Below are positions 6,641 to 13,733 of a stretch of 15,787 nucleotides of DNA, one piece after another (position 1 is the first letter of the stretch; each line of letters starts with the position of its first letter). A program made the position numbers and the translations under genes. Origin of the DNA: JANLTP01 sp031363055 (lineage in GTDB: Bacteria > Pseudomonadota > Gammaproteobacteria > Burkholderiales > Burkholderiaceae_E); contig JANLTP010000247.1 of the NCBI GenBank assembly GCA_031363055.1, positions 1-15,787 on the forward strand, read 5' to 3'. The notes below the pieces were generated by a model. It was given only the letters and a program-made list of their open reading frames with translations, did no database searches and was not told the origin of the DNA.

Positions 6641-7978
6641 ATGAACTTTGTCCTGATCCTCGCCGACAATTTGGGTTGGGGTGAACTTGGTTGCTACGGC
6701 GGCGGCGAATTGCGAGGCGCTCCGACCCCTCGCCTCGATCGACTTGCCAAAGAAGGGATGCAGTTCCTGAACTTCAACGTCGAGAGCGACTGTGTTCCAA
6801 CACGCTCGGCGTTGATGACGGGAAGGCACCCGATTCGAACTGGAGCGATGCAGTCTATCCCGGCGGGCCTCCCTCAAGGCATTCACCCTTGGGAAATTAC
6901 ACTCCCTCAGCTACTCAAACGGCAGGGTTATGCCACCGGCATGTTTGGCAAATGGCACCTTGGGGATCGACCAGGCCGATTTCCGAACGACCGAGGTTTT
7001 GACGAGTGGTACGGTATTCCACGAACCAGCAACGAAACGATGTTTACGAGTGCGCCCGGGTTTGATCCCTCGGCCGTCGAGATCCCTAAGGTAATGGAAG
7101 GTTTTGTTGGCCAGCAGGCGATCGAGGTGGCGGATTTTGATCTTGACAAGCGCCGTCTCATCGAATCTGAAATTGTCGATCGAAGCCTTTCTTTTATGCG
7201 GCGACATGCCGTCGGCCAGGCACCTTTTTTTCTTTATGTTCCACTCACCCATTTGCATTTTCCGACCCTTCCGCATTCCGACTTTGTTGGCAGAAGTGGT
7301 GTCGGCGAGTTTGCCGATTCGATGATGGAGATGGATTTTCGAGTCGGCCAGATCATTGACGAAGTGGATCGCCTGGGTCTGAGAGACAACACGCTATTTC
7401 TTTTTGCAAGCGACAACGGGCCGGAGTTTCGTCGCCCCTGGCGTGGCACTGCCGGGCAGTGGACGGGCACCTATCACACTGCAATGGAGGGCGGTCTTCG
7501 CGTACCGATGATTGTGCGCTGGCCTGGTCGTATTGCAGCCGGTGCGCAGAACCATGCAATCGTTCACGTGACAGATCTTTATGCGACGCTTGCCGAGCTT
7601 GCACATGCGCCTCTGCCGACCGATCGCCCGATTGATGGCGTTTCGCACCTTGCCCAATGGCTGGGCCAATCCGACAGGCCTGCGCGCGAAGGCTTTGTTT
7701 ACTACATCAAGAAGGAACTTCGGGCTGTCAAATGGCGCCACTGGAAGATGCATTTCATCTTGGAGAGAGAGCCGAACACTGGCCCGATCCACCTTGAGAC
7801 ACCCGCCTTGTTCAATCTCCTGCGAGACCCCAAGGAAGAGACCGATGCTTCGATGGAGGACGGTTGGGTTCGAGGCCCGATTAGAAAGCTGCAGATGGCT
7901 TTCGAAGCGTCGCTGCGCGAATATCCGCCCATTGCGCCGGGGGCGCCAGACGACTTCAAACCGGGCATTGCCCGATAG
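6641..7978 (+). CDS. Arylsulfatase-type sulfatase (type I, formylglycine-dependent)
   Basis: A 445-residue sulfatase of the alkaline phosphatase superfamily. The catalytic motif is C51-V-P-T-R-S-A, matching C-x-P-x-R where Cys is converted to formylglycine. Upstream, FVLILADNLGWGELGCYGGG carries the metal-binding Asp (D9) followed by Asn, as in the DNLGYGE subgroup of arylsulfatases. GKWHLGD (about 105-111) and ASDNGPE supply further active-site residues. No signal peptide is visible, implying a cytoplasmic enzyme. An in-frame TTG at 6635 exists, but the ATG at 6641 has a TAAGG-like site 7 nt upstream and begins directly at the first conserved strand. It lies 9 bp after the Bug protein gene. 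Sulfatase maturation would need a formylglycine-generating enzyme, which is not in the window. The specific sulfate ester cannot be told from sequence. Confidence 0.9.
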   Translation: MNFVLILADNLGWGELGCYGGGELRGAPTPRLDRLAKEGMQFLNFNVESDCVPTRSALMTGRHPIRTGAMQSIPAGLPQGIHPWEITLPQLLKRQGYATGMFGKWHLGDRPGRFPNDRGFDEWYGIPRTSNETMFTSAPGFDPSAVEIPKVMEGFVGQQAIEVADFDLDKRRLIESEIVDRSLSFMRRHAVGQAPFFLYVPLTHLHFPTLPHSDFVGRSGVGEFADSMMEMDFRVGQIIDEVDRLGLRDNTLFLFASDNGPEFRRPWRGTAGQWTGTYHTAMEGGLRVPMIVRWPGRIAAGAQNHAIVHVTDLYATLAELAHAPLPTDRPIDGVSHLAQWLGQSDRPAREGFVYYIKKELRAVKWRHWKMHFILEREPNTGPIHLETPALFNLLRDPKEETDASMEDGWVRGPIRKLQMAFEASLREYPPIAPGAPDDFKPGIAR

Positions 7979-8123
7979 GGCTTTGTCGGTCCGTCCTTGG
8001 TTGCTGCACGAACTTCGTGTTCCCAATTTCCAGAGACGATCTTCGCCGCCGGTCTTCAGACACCACGCAAAGGCTCCGGTAGACTCCGGGAACATCTTGG
8101 AGCCGCAAAGAGGATCGCTAAGC

Positions 8124-8645
8124 ATGCAAGACCACGACGCAGCCGACGGCGCGCAAACAAATCAGAACACCCACTCGCGTTTTACTCGACTGCCCTCGGT
8201 GTTCAGTCTGGTGGGCGCGGCTGCGCTTTTGCTCATGGTAGGCGTCACCTTCCTGGACGTGTTGTTCCGGCTCGCCAATCGCCCGGTCACCGGCGCCTAC
8301 GAATTGACGGCGATTCTGGTAGGCCTGGTGGTGTTCTCGTTGCTGCCTCGAGTCACCCTGCGCGACGAACATGTCCGTGCCGGGTTGCTGACGGCGTTAA
8401 TTGCGCAACGACCTTTCCTGAGTTCGCTTCTGATGGCGGTGCGCCGACTGACGCTGACGCTGCTGTTTCTGTATCTGGCATGGGCCATGTTCCAGATGGG
8501 TTTGAAATTTGCCGCCACCGGCGATCGCGCGCCGTTCATAGAACTGCCACTGGCGCCGGTGACGTGGTTCGGTGCACTGGCATTTGTCGTGTCCGCCGCC
8601 AGCGCCTGGTTTGCGCGCACTGGCACGTCGAGTGAATTGAGTTGA
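8124..8645 (+). CDS. dctQ: TRAP transporter small membrane subunit (DctQ)
   Basis: A 173-residue protein with four predicted transmembrane helices: LVGAAALLLMVGVTFLDVLF, then a segment around AYELTAILVGLVVFSLLP, a third around LTLTLLFLYLAWAMFQMGL and a last at VTWFGALAFVVSAASAWF. The FLDVLFR block after helix 1, the E in GAYELT and the P...W segment before helix 4 are typical of DctQ. It stabilises the large subunit DctM in the inner membrane. The frame stays open far upstream, but that region overlaps the sulfatase gene; the ATG at 8124 with an AGAGGA site about 10 nt before it is the likely start. dctM follows 21 bp downstream. The 145 bp before it contains no other gene and presumably holds its promoter, though no strong consensus was seen. 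Confidence 0.88.
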   Translation: MQDHDAADGAQTNQNTHSRFTRLPSVFSLVGAAALLLMVGVTFLDVLFRLANRPVTGAYELTAILVGLVVFSLLPRVTLRDEHVRAGLLTALIAQRPFLSSLLMAVRRLTLTLLFLYLAWAMFQMGLKFAATGDRAPFIELPLAPVTWFGALAFVVSAASAWFARTGTSSELS

Positions 8646-8666
8646 CGCTTTGACGACGAGCTACCG

Positions 8667-10001
8667 ATGACCGTCTCTTTGTGCGCGATGGCGGTCATGC
8701 TGCTGTTGATCGCCCTTGAAGTGCCGATCGCGGTTGCCATGGCCTTGCCCGGCATCATCGGTTTCGCCTTGATCGTAGGCTGGAGTCCGACCTTGTACAT
8801 GGTCGCCGAAACCACCTACAGCACGGTCAACAGTTACTCGCTGTCGGTGATTCCGCTGTTCATCCTGATGGGCAATTTGATCAATCGCGCCGACATCTCG
8901 AAAGAGTTGTACGACGCTGCCTATCGCTGTGTCGGTCATTTGCGTGGCGGCTTGGCGATTTCAACCGTGCTGGCCTGCGCCGCGTTTGCGGCGGTCTGCG
9001 GTTCGAGTTTGGCGACTGCGGCGGCTATGGCCCGGGTGGCGTATCCGTCGATGAAGCGCTATGGTTATTCCGATGCATTGGCGGCGGGTTCGATCGCTTC
9101 AGCCGGAACCCTGGGCATCATGATTCCGCCCAGCGTCGCGTTCATGGTCTACGGCATCATGACGCAAACCGATATCGGCAAGCTCTTTATCGCCGGCATT
9201 CTGCCGGGCCTCCTGGGCGCCGCGCTGTACGTGGGTGCGGTGGTCGTGGTGACCCGAATCAATCCCAAAGCCGGCCCGCCGGGCGAGCGCAGCACCTGGT
9301 CGCAGCGGCTCATCGCGCTGCGCGGTGTCTGGACGGTGGTGGGTTTGTTCGGGTTGGTCATTGGCGGCATGTACGGCGGCTGGTTCACACCGACCGAGGC
9401 AGCCGGCATCGGCGCCACCGGCGCCTTGTTGCTGGCGCTGGCCCGGCGCAAACTCACCTGGCGCAGTCTCTTGGAAATCCTGCGCGAGACCGCCGCGACC
9501 ACCACGATGCTGTTCTTCATTCTGATCGGTGCGATGATCTTCTCGAAGTTCATCAAGGTGGCCGGCTTCACCCAAGTGCTGACCGATTTTATTCGCACCG
9601 CGCAGCTCACGCCCTGGCAACGGATGTTCTTTATCTGCCTGCTGTACCTGGTGCTGGGTTGTTTTCTGGAAAGCATGGCGATGGTGCTCTTGACCTTGCC
9701 GATCATCTTTCCAGTGGTCATGGCGGTGGGCTTTGATCCGATCTGGTTCGGCGTCATTGTCGTGACTTTGATCGAGGTTGCACTGATTACCCCGCCGGTC
9801 GGTATGAACGTCTATATGTTGCATACTCTGCTCAAGGAGATTCCGCTGCGCACAGTGTTTTCCGGGGTGACCGCGTTTGTGATCGCCGACATCGTGCGCA
9901 TCGGTATCTTGTTAGCCTTTCCGGCAATTTCCACCATGTCGTCACCGAAATGGTTCAGCCCTGGATCGCCGATGTTGAGCGCGTCACCGAGGGCCGCGTG
10001 A
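8667..10001 (+). CDS. dctM: TRAP transporter large membrane subunit (DctM) with a replaced C-terminal tail
   Basis: A 444-residue polytopic permease that couples sodium or proton entry to uptake of organic acids. Family motifs are intact: AVCGSSLATAAAMARVAYPS, then TLGIMIPPSVAFMVYGIMTQ, GGMYGGWFTPTEAAGIGATG and LITPPVGMNVYMLH. The normal DctM ending is FPAIS-LWLPSLM or similar. Here FPAIS (9918-9932) is followed by 22 unrelated residues, because the reading frame runs out of frame into the truncated dctP gene until the stop at 9999-10001. Only about 6-8 native residues are lost, so the membrane part may still fold, but the partner binding protein is destroyed, so uptake through this system is unlikely unless another DctP is supplied. 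Confidence 0.9.
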   Translation: MTVSLCAMAVMLLLIALEVPIAVAMALPGIIGFALIVGWSPTLYMVAETTYSTVNSYSLSVIPLFILMGNLINRADISKELYDAAYRCVGHLRGGLAISTVLACAAFAAVCGSSLATAAAMARVAYPSMKRYGYSDALAAGSIASAGTLGIMIPPSVAFMVYGIMTQTDIGKLFIAGILPGLLGAALYVGAVVVVTRINPKAGPPGERSTWSQRLIALRGVWTVVGLFGLVIGGMYGGWFTPTEAAGIGATGALLLALARRKLTWRSLLEILRETAATTTMLFFILIGAMIFSKFIKVAGFTQVLTDFIRTAQLTPWQRMFFICLLYLVLGCFLESMAMVLLTLPIIFPVVMAVGFDPIWFGVIVVTLIEVALITPPVGMNVYMLHTLLKEIPLRTVFSGVTAFVIADIVRIGILLAFPAISTMSSPKWFSPGSPMLSASPRAA

Positions 10002-10650
10002 AAATCCAGGTCGTGCCCGCCCTGGGGGCGCCGCCAACCCATTTCGACCTGGTGAAGAATGGCGTGGCTGACGTGGCGTTTGGTGTTCATGCCTACACGC
10101 CGACCCGCTTCAAGCTGACGGAACTGGGGGAACTACCCTTTACGGCCGATCACTCGGTGGTGAATTCTCTGGCCTACTGGCGCACGTACCAAAAGTACTT
10201 CGCAAAGGCCAACGAGCACGAGGGCGTAGTGCTGCTCGGGCTGTGGACCAACGGGCCGTACCAGTTGTTCACCAAGGAAAATGCACTGACCAATCTCGAC
10301 GCGGTCAAGGGCATCAAGATTCGGGTTCCCGGAACTACGGTTGAAAAGATCACCAAGGCGCTCGGGATGGCGCCGATCTCCTCGCCGGTCACCGAAGCGT
10401 ACGAGCAAATTTCGCGCGGCGTGATTCAAGGCATGTTTCAACAGAAGGAAACGGTCATTGCGTTCAAGATGACCCAGCACATGCCGACCGCGTCATTTGT
10501 TCTCGGTGGTTTTGCGCATTCGAGCCAATTCATGATCGTCAACGAAGCCAAGTGGAAGGCGCTCGAGTCACGCGATCGCGAAGCGATTGAGAAGCTCTCG
10601 GGCGAGACGATGGTCAGGCGCTTCGCCGCCGTCTGGCAGGCCAAGGGCCG
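9926..10650 (+). pseudogene. dctP: TRAP transporter binding protein (DctP) lacking both ends
   Basis: Homology to DctP begins abruptly at about 9926 with NFHHVVTEMVQPWIADVERV, which in intact proteins lies some 40-50 residues in, after the signal peptide and first strand. It continues through KIRVPG (R125 counting from the ATG at 9950; the conserved Arg binds the ligand carboxylate), the block SPVTEAYEQISRGVIQGM, and the helix AREAIEKL-like region near 10590. It ends at about 10650 in AAVWQAKGRA, short of the family C-terminus by roughly 40-60 residues. The frame runs on to 10840, but the last 60 or so residues are an out-of-frame reading of the next gene. The only start, ATG 9950, gives a protein with no export signal. 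It is non-functional as a periplasmic receptor. The order Q-M-P is known for TRAP operons. Confidence 0.85.
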
Positions 10651-10986
10651 AGCGATGACAGTTTTCAGCTCTATGATCTGCGCATTGAGTGGGTCGAAGG
10701 CGCAACCTGTAATTGCGAGTGCAAACCCGGCGATCACTTCGAGTTGCACGGTGAGCAGCTCCGATTTCCGCCGGGACAGTCGTGGTCGATCTACGCGCTG
10801 GCCGCGCTGTTGCCGCTCTTGCCTGCGAAACAGCGGTTGACTCATCCGAACGACTGGATGAGCACCGACGCGCTGGTGGCCTGCCCCGATCCGAACTGTC
10901 AGTCGAAGTTTCGGATTCGGCGTATGGGTTTGCGCACGTTCAAGCACTCTGAGGTGACGGCAGTGCCTCTAAGCAACAACCTATGA
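10651..10986 (+). pseudogene. TIGR04076-family protein lacking its start codon
   Basis: The frame reads SDDSFQLYDLRIEWVEGATC, then ECKPGDHFELHGEQLRFPPG, ALAALLPLLPAKQR, DWMSTDALVACPDPNCQSKF and a short tail to the stop at 10984-10986, about 110 residues. This matches TIGR04076 proteins, with a Cys-rich N-terminal part and a CPDPNC motif that could bind a metal; their function is unknown. The homology runs to the first residues of the protein, but no ATG, GTG or TTG is found in frame before it; the preceding bases belong to dctP. A TTG at 10744 is the only standard start and would remove about 30 residues. It overlaps the aldo/keto reductase by ATGA, so the pair was translationally coupled. 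The deletion seems to have ended just at its initiation codon. Confidence 0.7.
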
Positions 10987-12041
10987 TCGCCGCAACCGTT
11001 GAGCGAATGGAACTCGCACCCGGCTACTCGGTGTCGCGAATCGTCAAAGGTGGCTGGCATTTGGCGGGCGGACACGGCAGCATCGATCGGCGACAGGCAA
11101 TTATCGATATGGCTGAGTTCGTCGAGGCCGGTATCACCACGTTCGACTGTGCTGATCATTACACCGGCGTCGAGGAATTGATTGGTGACTTTCGCGCCGC
11201 CTATCCGTCGTTGGCGGCAGCGGTTCAGATTCACACCAAGTGCGTGCCCGACTACCAGCGGATGACCAGTTGCGATCGGCCATATTTGCAAGGCATCATT
11301 GATCGCTCGCTGCAACGGCTGCGCGTCGAGCAGCTCGACCTGGTGCAATTCCACTGGTGGAACTTCGCCCAGCAAGGGTACATCGAAGCGATGGCCGTGC
11401 TGAAAGATTTGCAGCGTGACGGCAAGATTCGTTACCTGGGGCTGAACAACTCGAACACCACTCGGACTCGCGAATTGCTCGACGCCGGGATTCCGCTGCT
11501 GAGCACCCAGATTCAATATTCGCCGATCGACACTCGGCCCGAGCGCGGTTTGCTGCAATTGTCTGCGCAGCGCCAGGTGGCGCTGCTCTGCTACGGCTCG
11601 ATCGCTGGCGGCTTTATCGCGGAGCGCTGGCTCGGTGCGCCTGAGCTCAGCGAGGCCGACGGATCGTTTGAGAATCGTTCGCTGACCAAGTACAAATTGA
11701 TCATAGAAGACGCCGGCGGCTGGGTTTGGTTTCAGACGCTCTTGCAAACGTTGGCGATGATTGCGAACACGCATAACGTCGAGATCGCCCAAGTCGCCAC
11801 CCGCTGGGTACTCGATCAGCCGCAAGTCGTCTGCGCAATTGTGGGGGCGACTTCGACCCGCCACTGGCGAGAAAACTTGCGGGTGTTTGAGCTGCGGCTT
11901 AGCGCGGATGAACATGCAACGATTCGCGAAGTGATGCGCGTGCGCACCGAACTGGCGGGCGATGTTTACGATCTGGAGCGCGACAAAACCGGACGTCACG
12001 GTCGGATCATGCGCTACAACTTGAACGTCGGGCAGCACTGA
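10983..12041 (+). CDS. Aldo/keto reductase
   Basis: A 352-residue NADPH-dependent oxidoreductase of the AKR (beta/alpha)8-barrel family. The catalytic tetrad is visible: D55 and Y60 in TTFDCADHYTGVEELIG, K86 in IHTKC and H124 in VQFHWWN. The cofactor-binding end is present in ATRWVLDQPQVVCAIVGATS (residues about 275-295). It lies in the cytoplasm. The ATG overlaps the stop of the preceding TIGR04076 gene (ATGA). The pair stands at the end of the TRAP gene group, suggesting that the reductase acts on the imported compound or a product of it (inference). The gene is complete and shows no damage, although its upstream partner and the operon's binding protein are broken. Confidence 0.92.
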   Translation: MIAATVERMELAPGYSVSRIVKGGWHLAGGHGSIDRRQAIIDMAEFVEAGITTFDCADHYTGVEELIGDFRAAYPSLAAAVQIHTKCVPDYQRMTSCDRPYLQGIIDRSLQRLRVEQLDLVQFHWWNFAQQGYIEAMAVLKDLQRDGKIRYLGLNNSNTTRTRELLDAGIPLLSTQIQYSPIDTRPERGLLQLSAQRQVALLCYGSIAGGFIAERWLGAPELSEADGSFENRSLTKYKLIIEDAGGWVWFQTLLQTLAMIANTHNVEIAQVATRWVLDQPQVVCAIVGATSTRHWRENLRVFELRLSADEHATIREVMRVRTELAGDVYDLERDKTGRHGRIMRYNLNVGQH

Positions 12042-12075
12042 GTTGACGCTGACGCATGCGCGTTGAGCTTTACGG

Positions 12076-13590
12076 TCATCGAGAGACAGCGTCCGAGATT
12101 TCGCCAACCATCTGTCCAACGGTATCAATGTCGCCGCCCTTGCGATACGAAATCCCGAGTCGCACAATCACCAGATCGAGGCTCGGAACGATCACGATGA
12201 ATTGCCCCAGGTAGCCACGGGCAAAGTAGGCATCGGCCGGTGCGCCCTTCATGCCCCAATGTCCCGGCAGAGGGTGCGCCGTATCGGTGTGATTCAACCA
12301 GAAGCTGCGGCCATAGCCGGCGTCAAGTGTTGGGACGCTGGCCCCCTTGACCCAATCGGCCGGCAGGATTCGTTGTGTGTCGGTTGCGCCACCGCGCAAA
12401 TACAACAGGCCAAAGCGGGCCCAATCGCGGGCGCTGGCCAGGAAGAGGCTGGAGCCGCCTGGCGTTTCGGTCACATCAAAGTTGAGAACCGGGGTGCGCA
12501 TGCCCAGTGGGGCAAACAGCTCACGCTCGGCAAATTCGAGCACACCTCGCGCCGCGCCCTCGGTAACGTCTCGAGCCGCACCCTCGGCAACGCCTCGGGC
12601 CGAACCTTCGGGAGCGCTGGCGATTGAGCCCGCCTCGCCAGCGCCTGCCTTGTCCCGAATCAATCGGGATAACACCGCGTAGCCCAGATTGCTGTAGTTC
12701 CACTCAACGCCCGGCGATGCCTTGGCGGGAACCGAGATCGAATAGGCGTAAGGGTCGGCTTCGGTGAACCACATTCGTGTCGATTCGTCCCAGCCGCCGG
12801 CGTATTGGTCCCAGGGCAGGCCGCTGCTCATGGCCAGCAACTGATTGGGGGTGATCCGTGCGCGCGGGTCGTCGGCCCCTTTCCAGGCGGGAATGTCGAC
12901 GGCTTGATCCGGGTCAATTTTGCCGTTCGCCACCAGGCGGCCGATCAGCGCGTGGGTAACCGACTTGCTGATCGAGTGTCCTTGTAATGGCGTATCGATG
13001 CGGACGTCGTCAGCGTATCGCTCGGCGATCAATTGTCCGCGATGCACGACCACCACCGCCTGCGTGCGGCGCTTCGGGCCAGAGGAGGGCTCTTTGAAGG
13101 CGGCGTCAATCGAAGCGGCAATTCGAGGGTTGGCCGTGCGGACAACCTCGGGCGCAGCCAGGCTCGGGAACGGATCAATGAATCCGTTGGGAACCGGCGC
13201 TCGCTGCCAGGTCGTTGCAGGAACGGATCCAAAATCAATGATGCATCCCAAGCCTTCCCGATAAACGGCCCGTCGCCGCGCAGTTCCGAAGATGGTGGTC
13301 GTCACCTCATGCCGATCGCGATCGACTTCATATTTCAACGCCCAGTCGATCAGGCCGAAGCCGGCGGCGGGTCGAATCTCATCGCGGTAAGTGTCGGCAG
13401 GGTCCATTCCGGAAACAAAGGCCGTCAGGCACAAGATTTGGCTGGTCGATGCCGACGCGATCTGAACGCTTCGCGTGATGGCCGCCGGCGAGAGCTGCGC
13501 GCAGCCTTGCAAACCAAACAGCGTTGCCAGAGCCATTGGCAAGAGCGCGGGACTGAGTCGCGGGAACAGGTAGCAACGGACAGATTTCAT
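12076..13590 (-). CDS. Lipoprotein serine hydrolase of the beta-lactamase/NylB esterase fold
   Basis: A 504-residue protein from the ATG at 13590, chosen over the TTG at 13611 because a GGAGAAG site sits just before it and a clean signal peptide follows. Residues 1-30 end in the lipobox GLQGC (C30), indicating a membrane-anchored lipoprotein. The catalytic S206-I-S-K209 in LQGHSISKSVTHALIG is the SxxK motif, and Y299-S-N301 is the second motif. GYLGQFIVIVPSLDLVIVRL near the C-terminus replaces the KTG strand as in 6-aminohexanoate-dimer hydrolase (NylB)-like and class C esterase-like enzymes. It probably cleaves esters or amides rather than beta-lactams. Residues about 328-351 are a tandem 8-residue repeat (EGSARGVA, EGAARDVT, EGAARGVL) inserted before a helix that starts with EFAERELF. 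Confidence 0.88.
   Translation of the reverse strand: MKSVRCYLFPRLSPALLPMALATLFGLQGCAQLSPAAITRSVQIASASTSQILCLTAFVSGMDPADTYRDEIRPAAGFGLIDWALKYEVDRDRHEVTTTIFGTARRRAVYREGLGCIIDFGSVPATTWQRAPVPNGFIDPFPSLAAPEVVRTANPRIAASIDAAFKEPSSGPKRRTQAVVVVHRGQLIAERYADDVRIDTPLQGHSISKSVTHALIGRLVANGKIDPDQAVDIPAWKGADDPRARITPNQLLAMSSGLPWDQYAGGWDESTRMWFTEADPYAYSISVPAKASPGVEWNYSNLGYAVLSRLIRDKAGAGEAGSIASAPEGSARGVAEGAARDVTEGAARGVLEFAERELFAPLGMRTPVLNFDVTETPGGSSLFLASARDWARFGLLYLRGGATDTQRILPADWVKGASVPTLDAGYGRSFWLNHTDTAHPLPGHWGMKGAPADAYFARGYLGQFIVIVPSLDLVIVRLGISYRKGGDIDTVGQMVGEISDAVSR
12535..12618. repeat. 24-bp tandem repeat inside the serine hydrolase gene
   Basis: About three and a half imperfect copies of a 24-bp unit. 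The block CTCGCGCCGC recurs as CTCGAGCCGC and CTCGGGCCGA at 12546, 12570 and 12594. Each unit encodes eight residues of the form E-G-A-A-R-x-V-x on the minus strand, keeping the hydrolase frame. The fourth protein unit, EFAERELF, looks like native sequence of the enzyme family, so the others are probably expansions of it. Confidence 0.85.
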
Positions 13591-13621
13591 CAGGCTTCTC
13601 CAGAAGTTCAAAGGGCGAGGA

Positions 13622-13671
13622 GCCTGTCAGGGTCAAGCAGGGATGCGCAGACATTCTTGACCCTGACAGGC
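13622..13671. repeat. Perfect 16-bp inverted repeat between AraC regulator and hydrolase genes
   Basis: The left arm GCCTGTCAGGGTCAAG (13622-13637) is the exact reverse complement of the right arm at 13656-13671, with an 18-nt spacer. On the minus strand it lies about 63 bp after the stop of the AraC-type gene and 32 bp before the start of the hydrolase gene. It could form a strong hairpin in RNA (terminator or processing site, though no T-run follows), act as an operator for the upstream regulator, or be a REP-like element. Confidence 0.85.
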
Positions 13672-13733
13672 AGCCAACGTGACGCCACAATGACTAAAGA
13701 GAAGCCCGGAATCGCGCCGAATTCTGAAATCGG

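Noticed and set aside
8060..8095. Possible promoter before dctQ (TCAGAC, 18 bp, TAGACT)
   Set aside because: Poor match at the -35 position and no independent support.
9099..9824. Long minus-strand open frame opposite dctM, His/Gln/Asp-rich
   Set aside because: Composition is that expected from the antisense of a GC-rich membrane protein gene; no motif, and dctM is clearly coding.
10899..12167. 422-codon minus-strand open frame opposite the aldo/keto reductase
   Set aside because: Shadow of a gene with a complete catalytic tetrad; no recognisable domain in the antisense reading.
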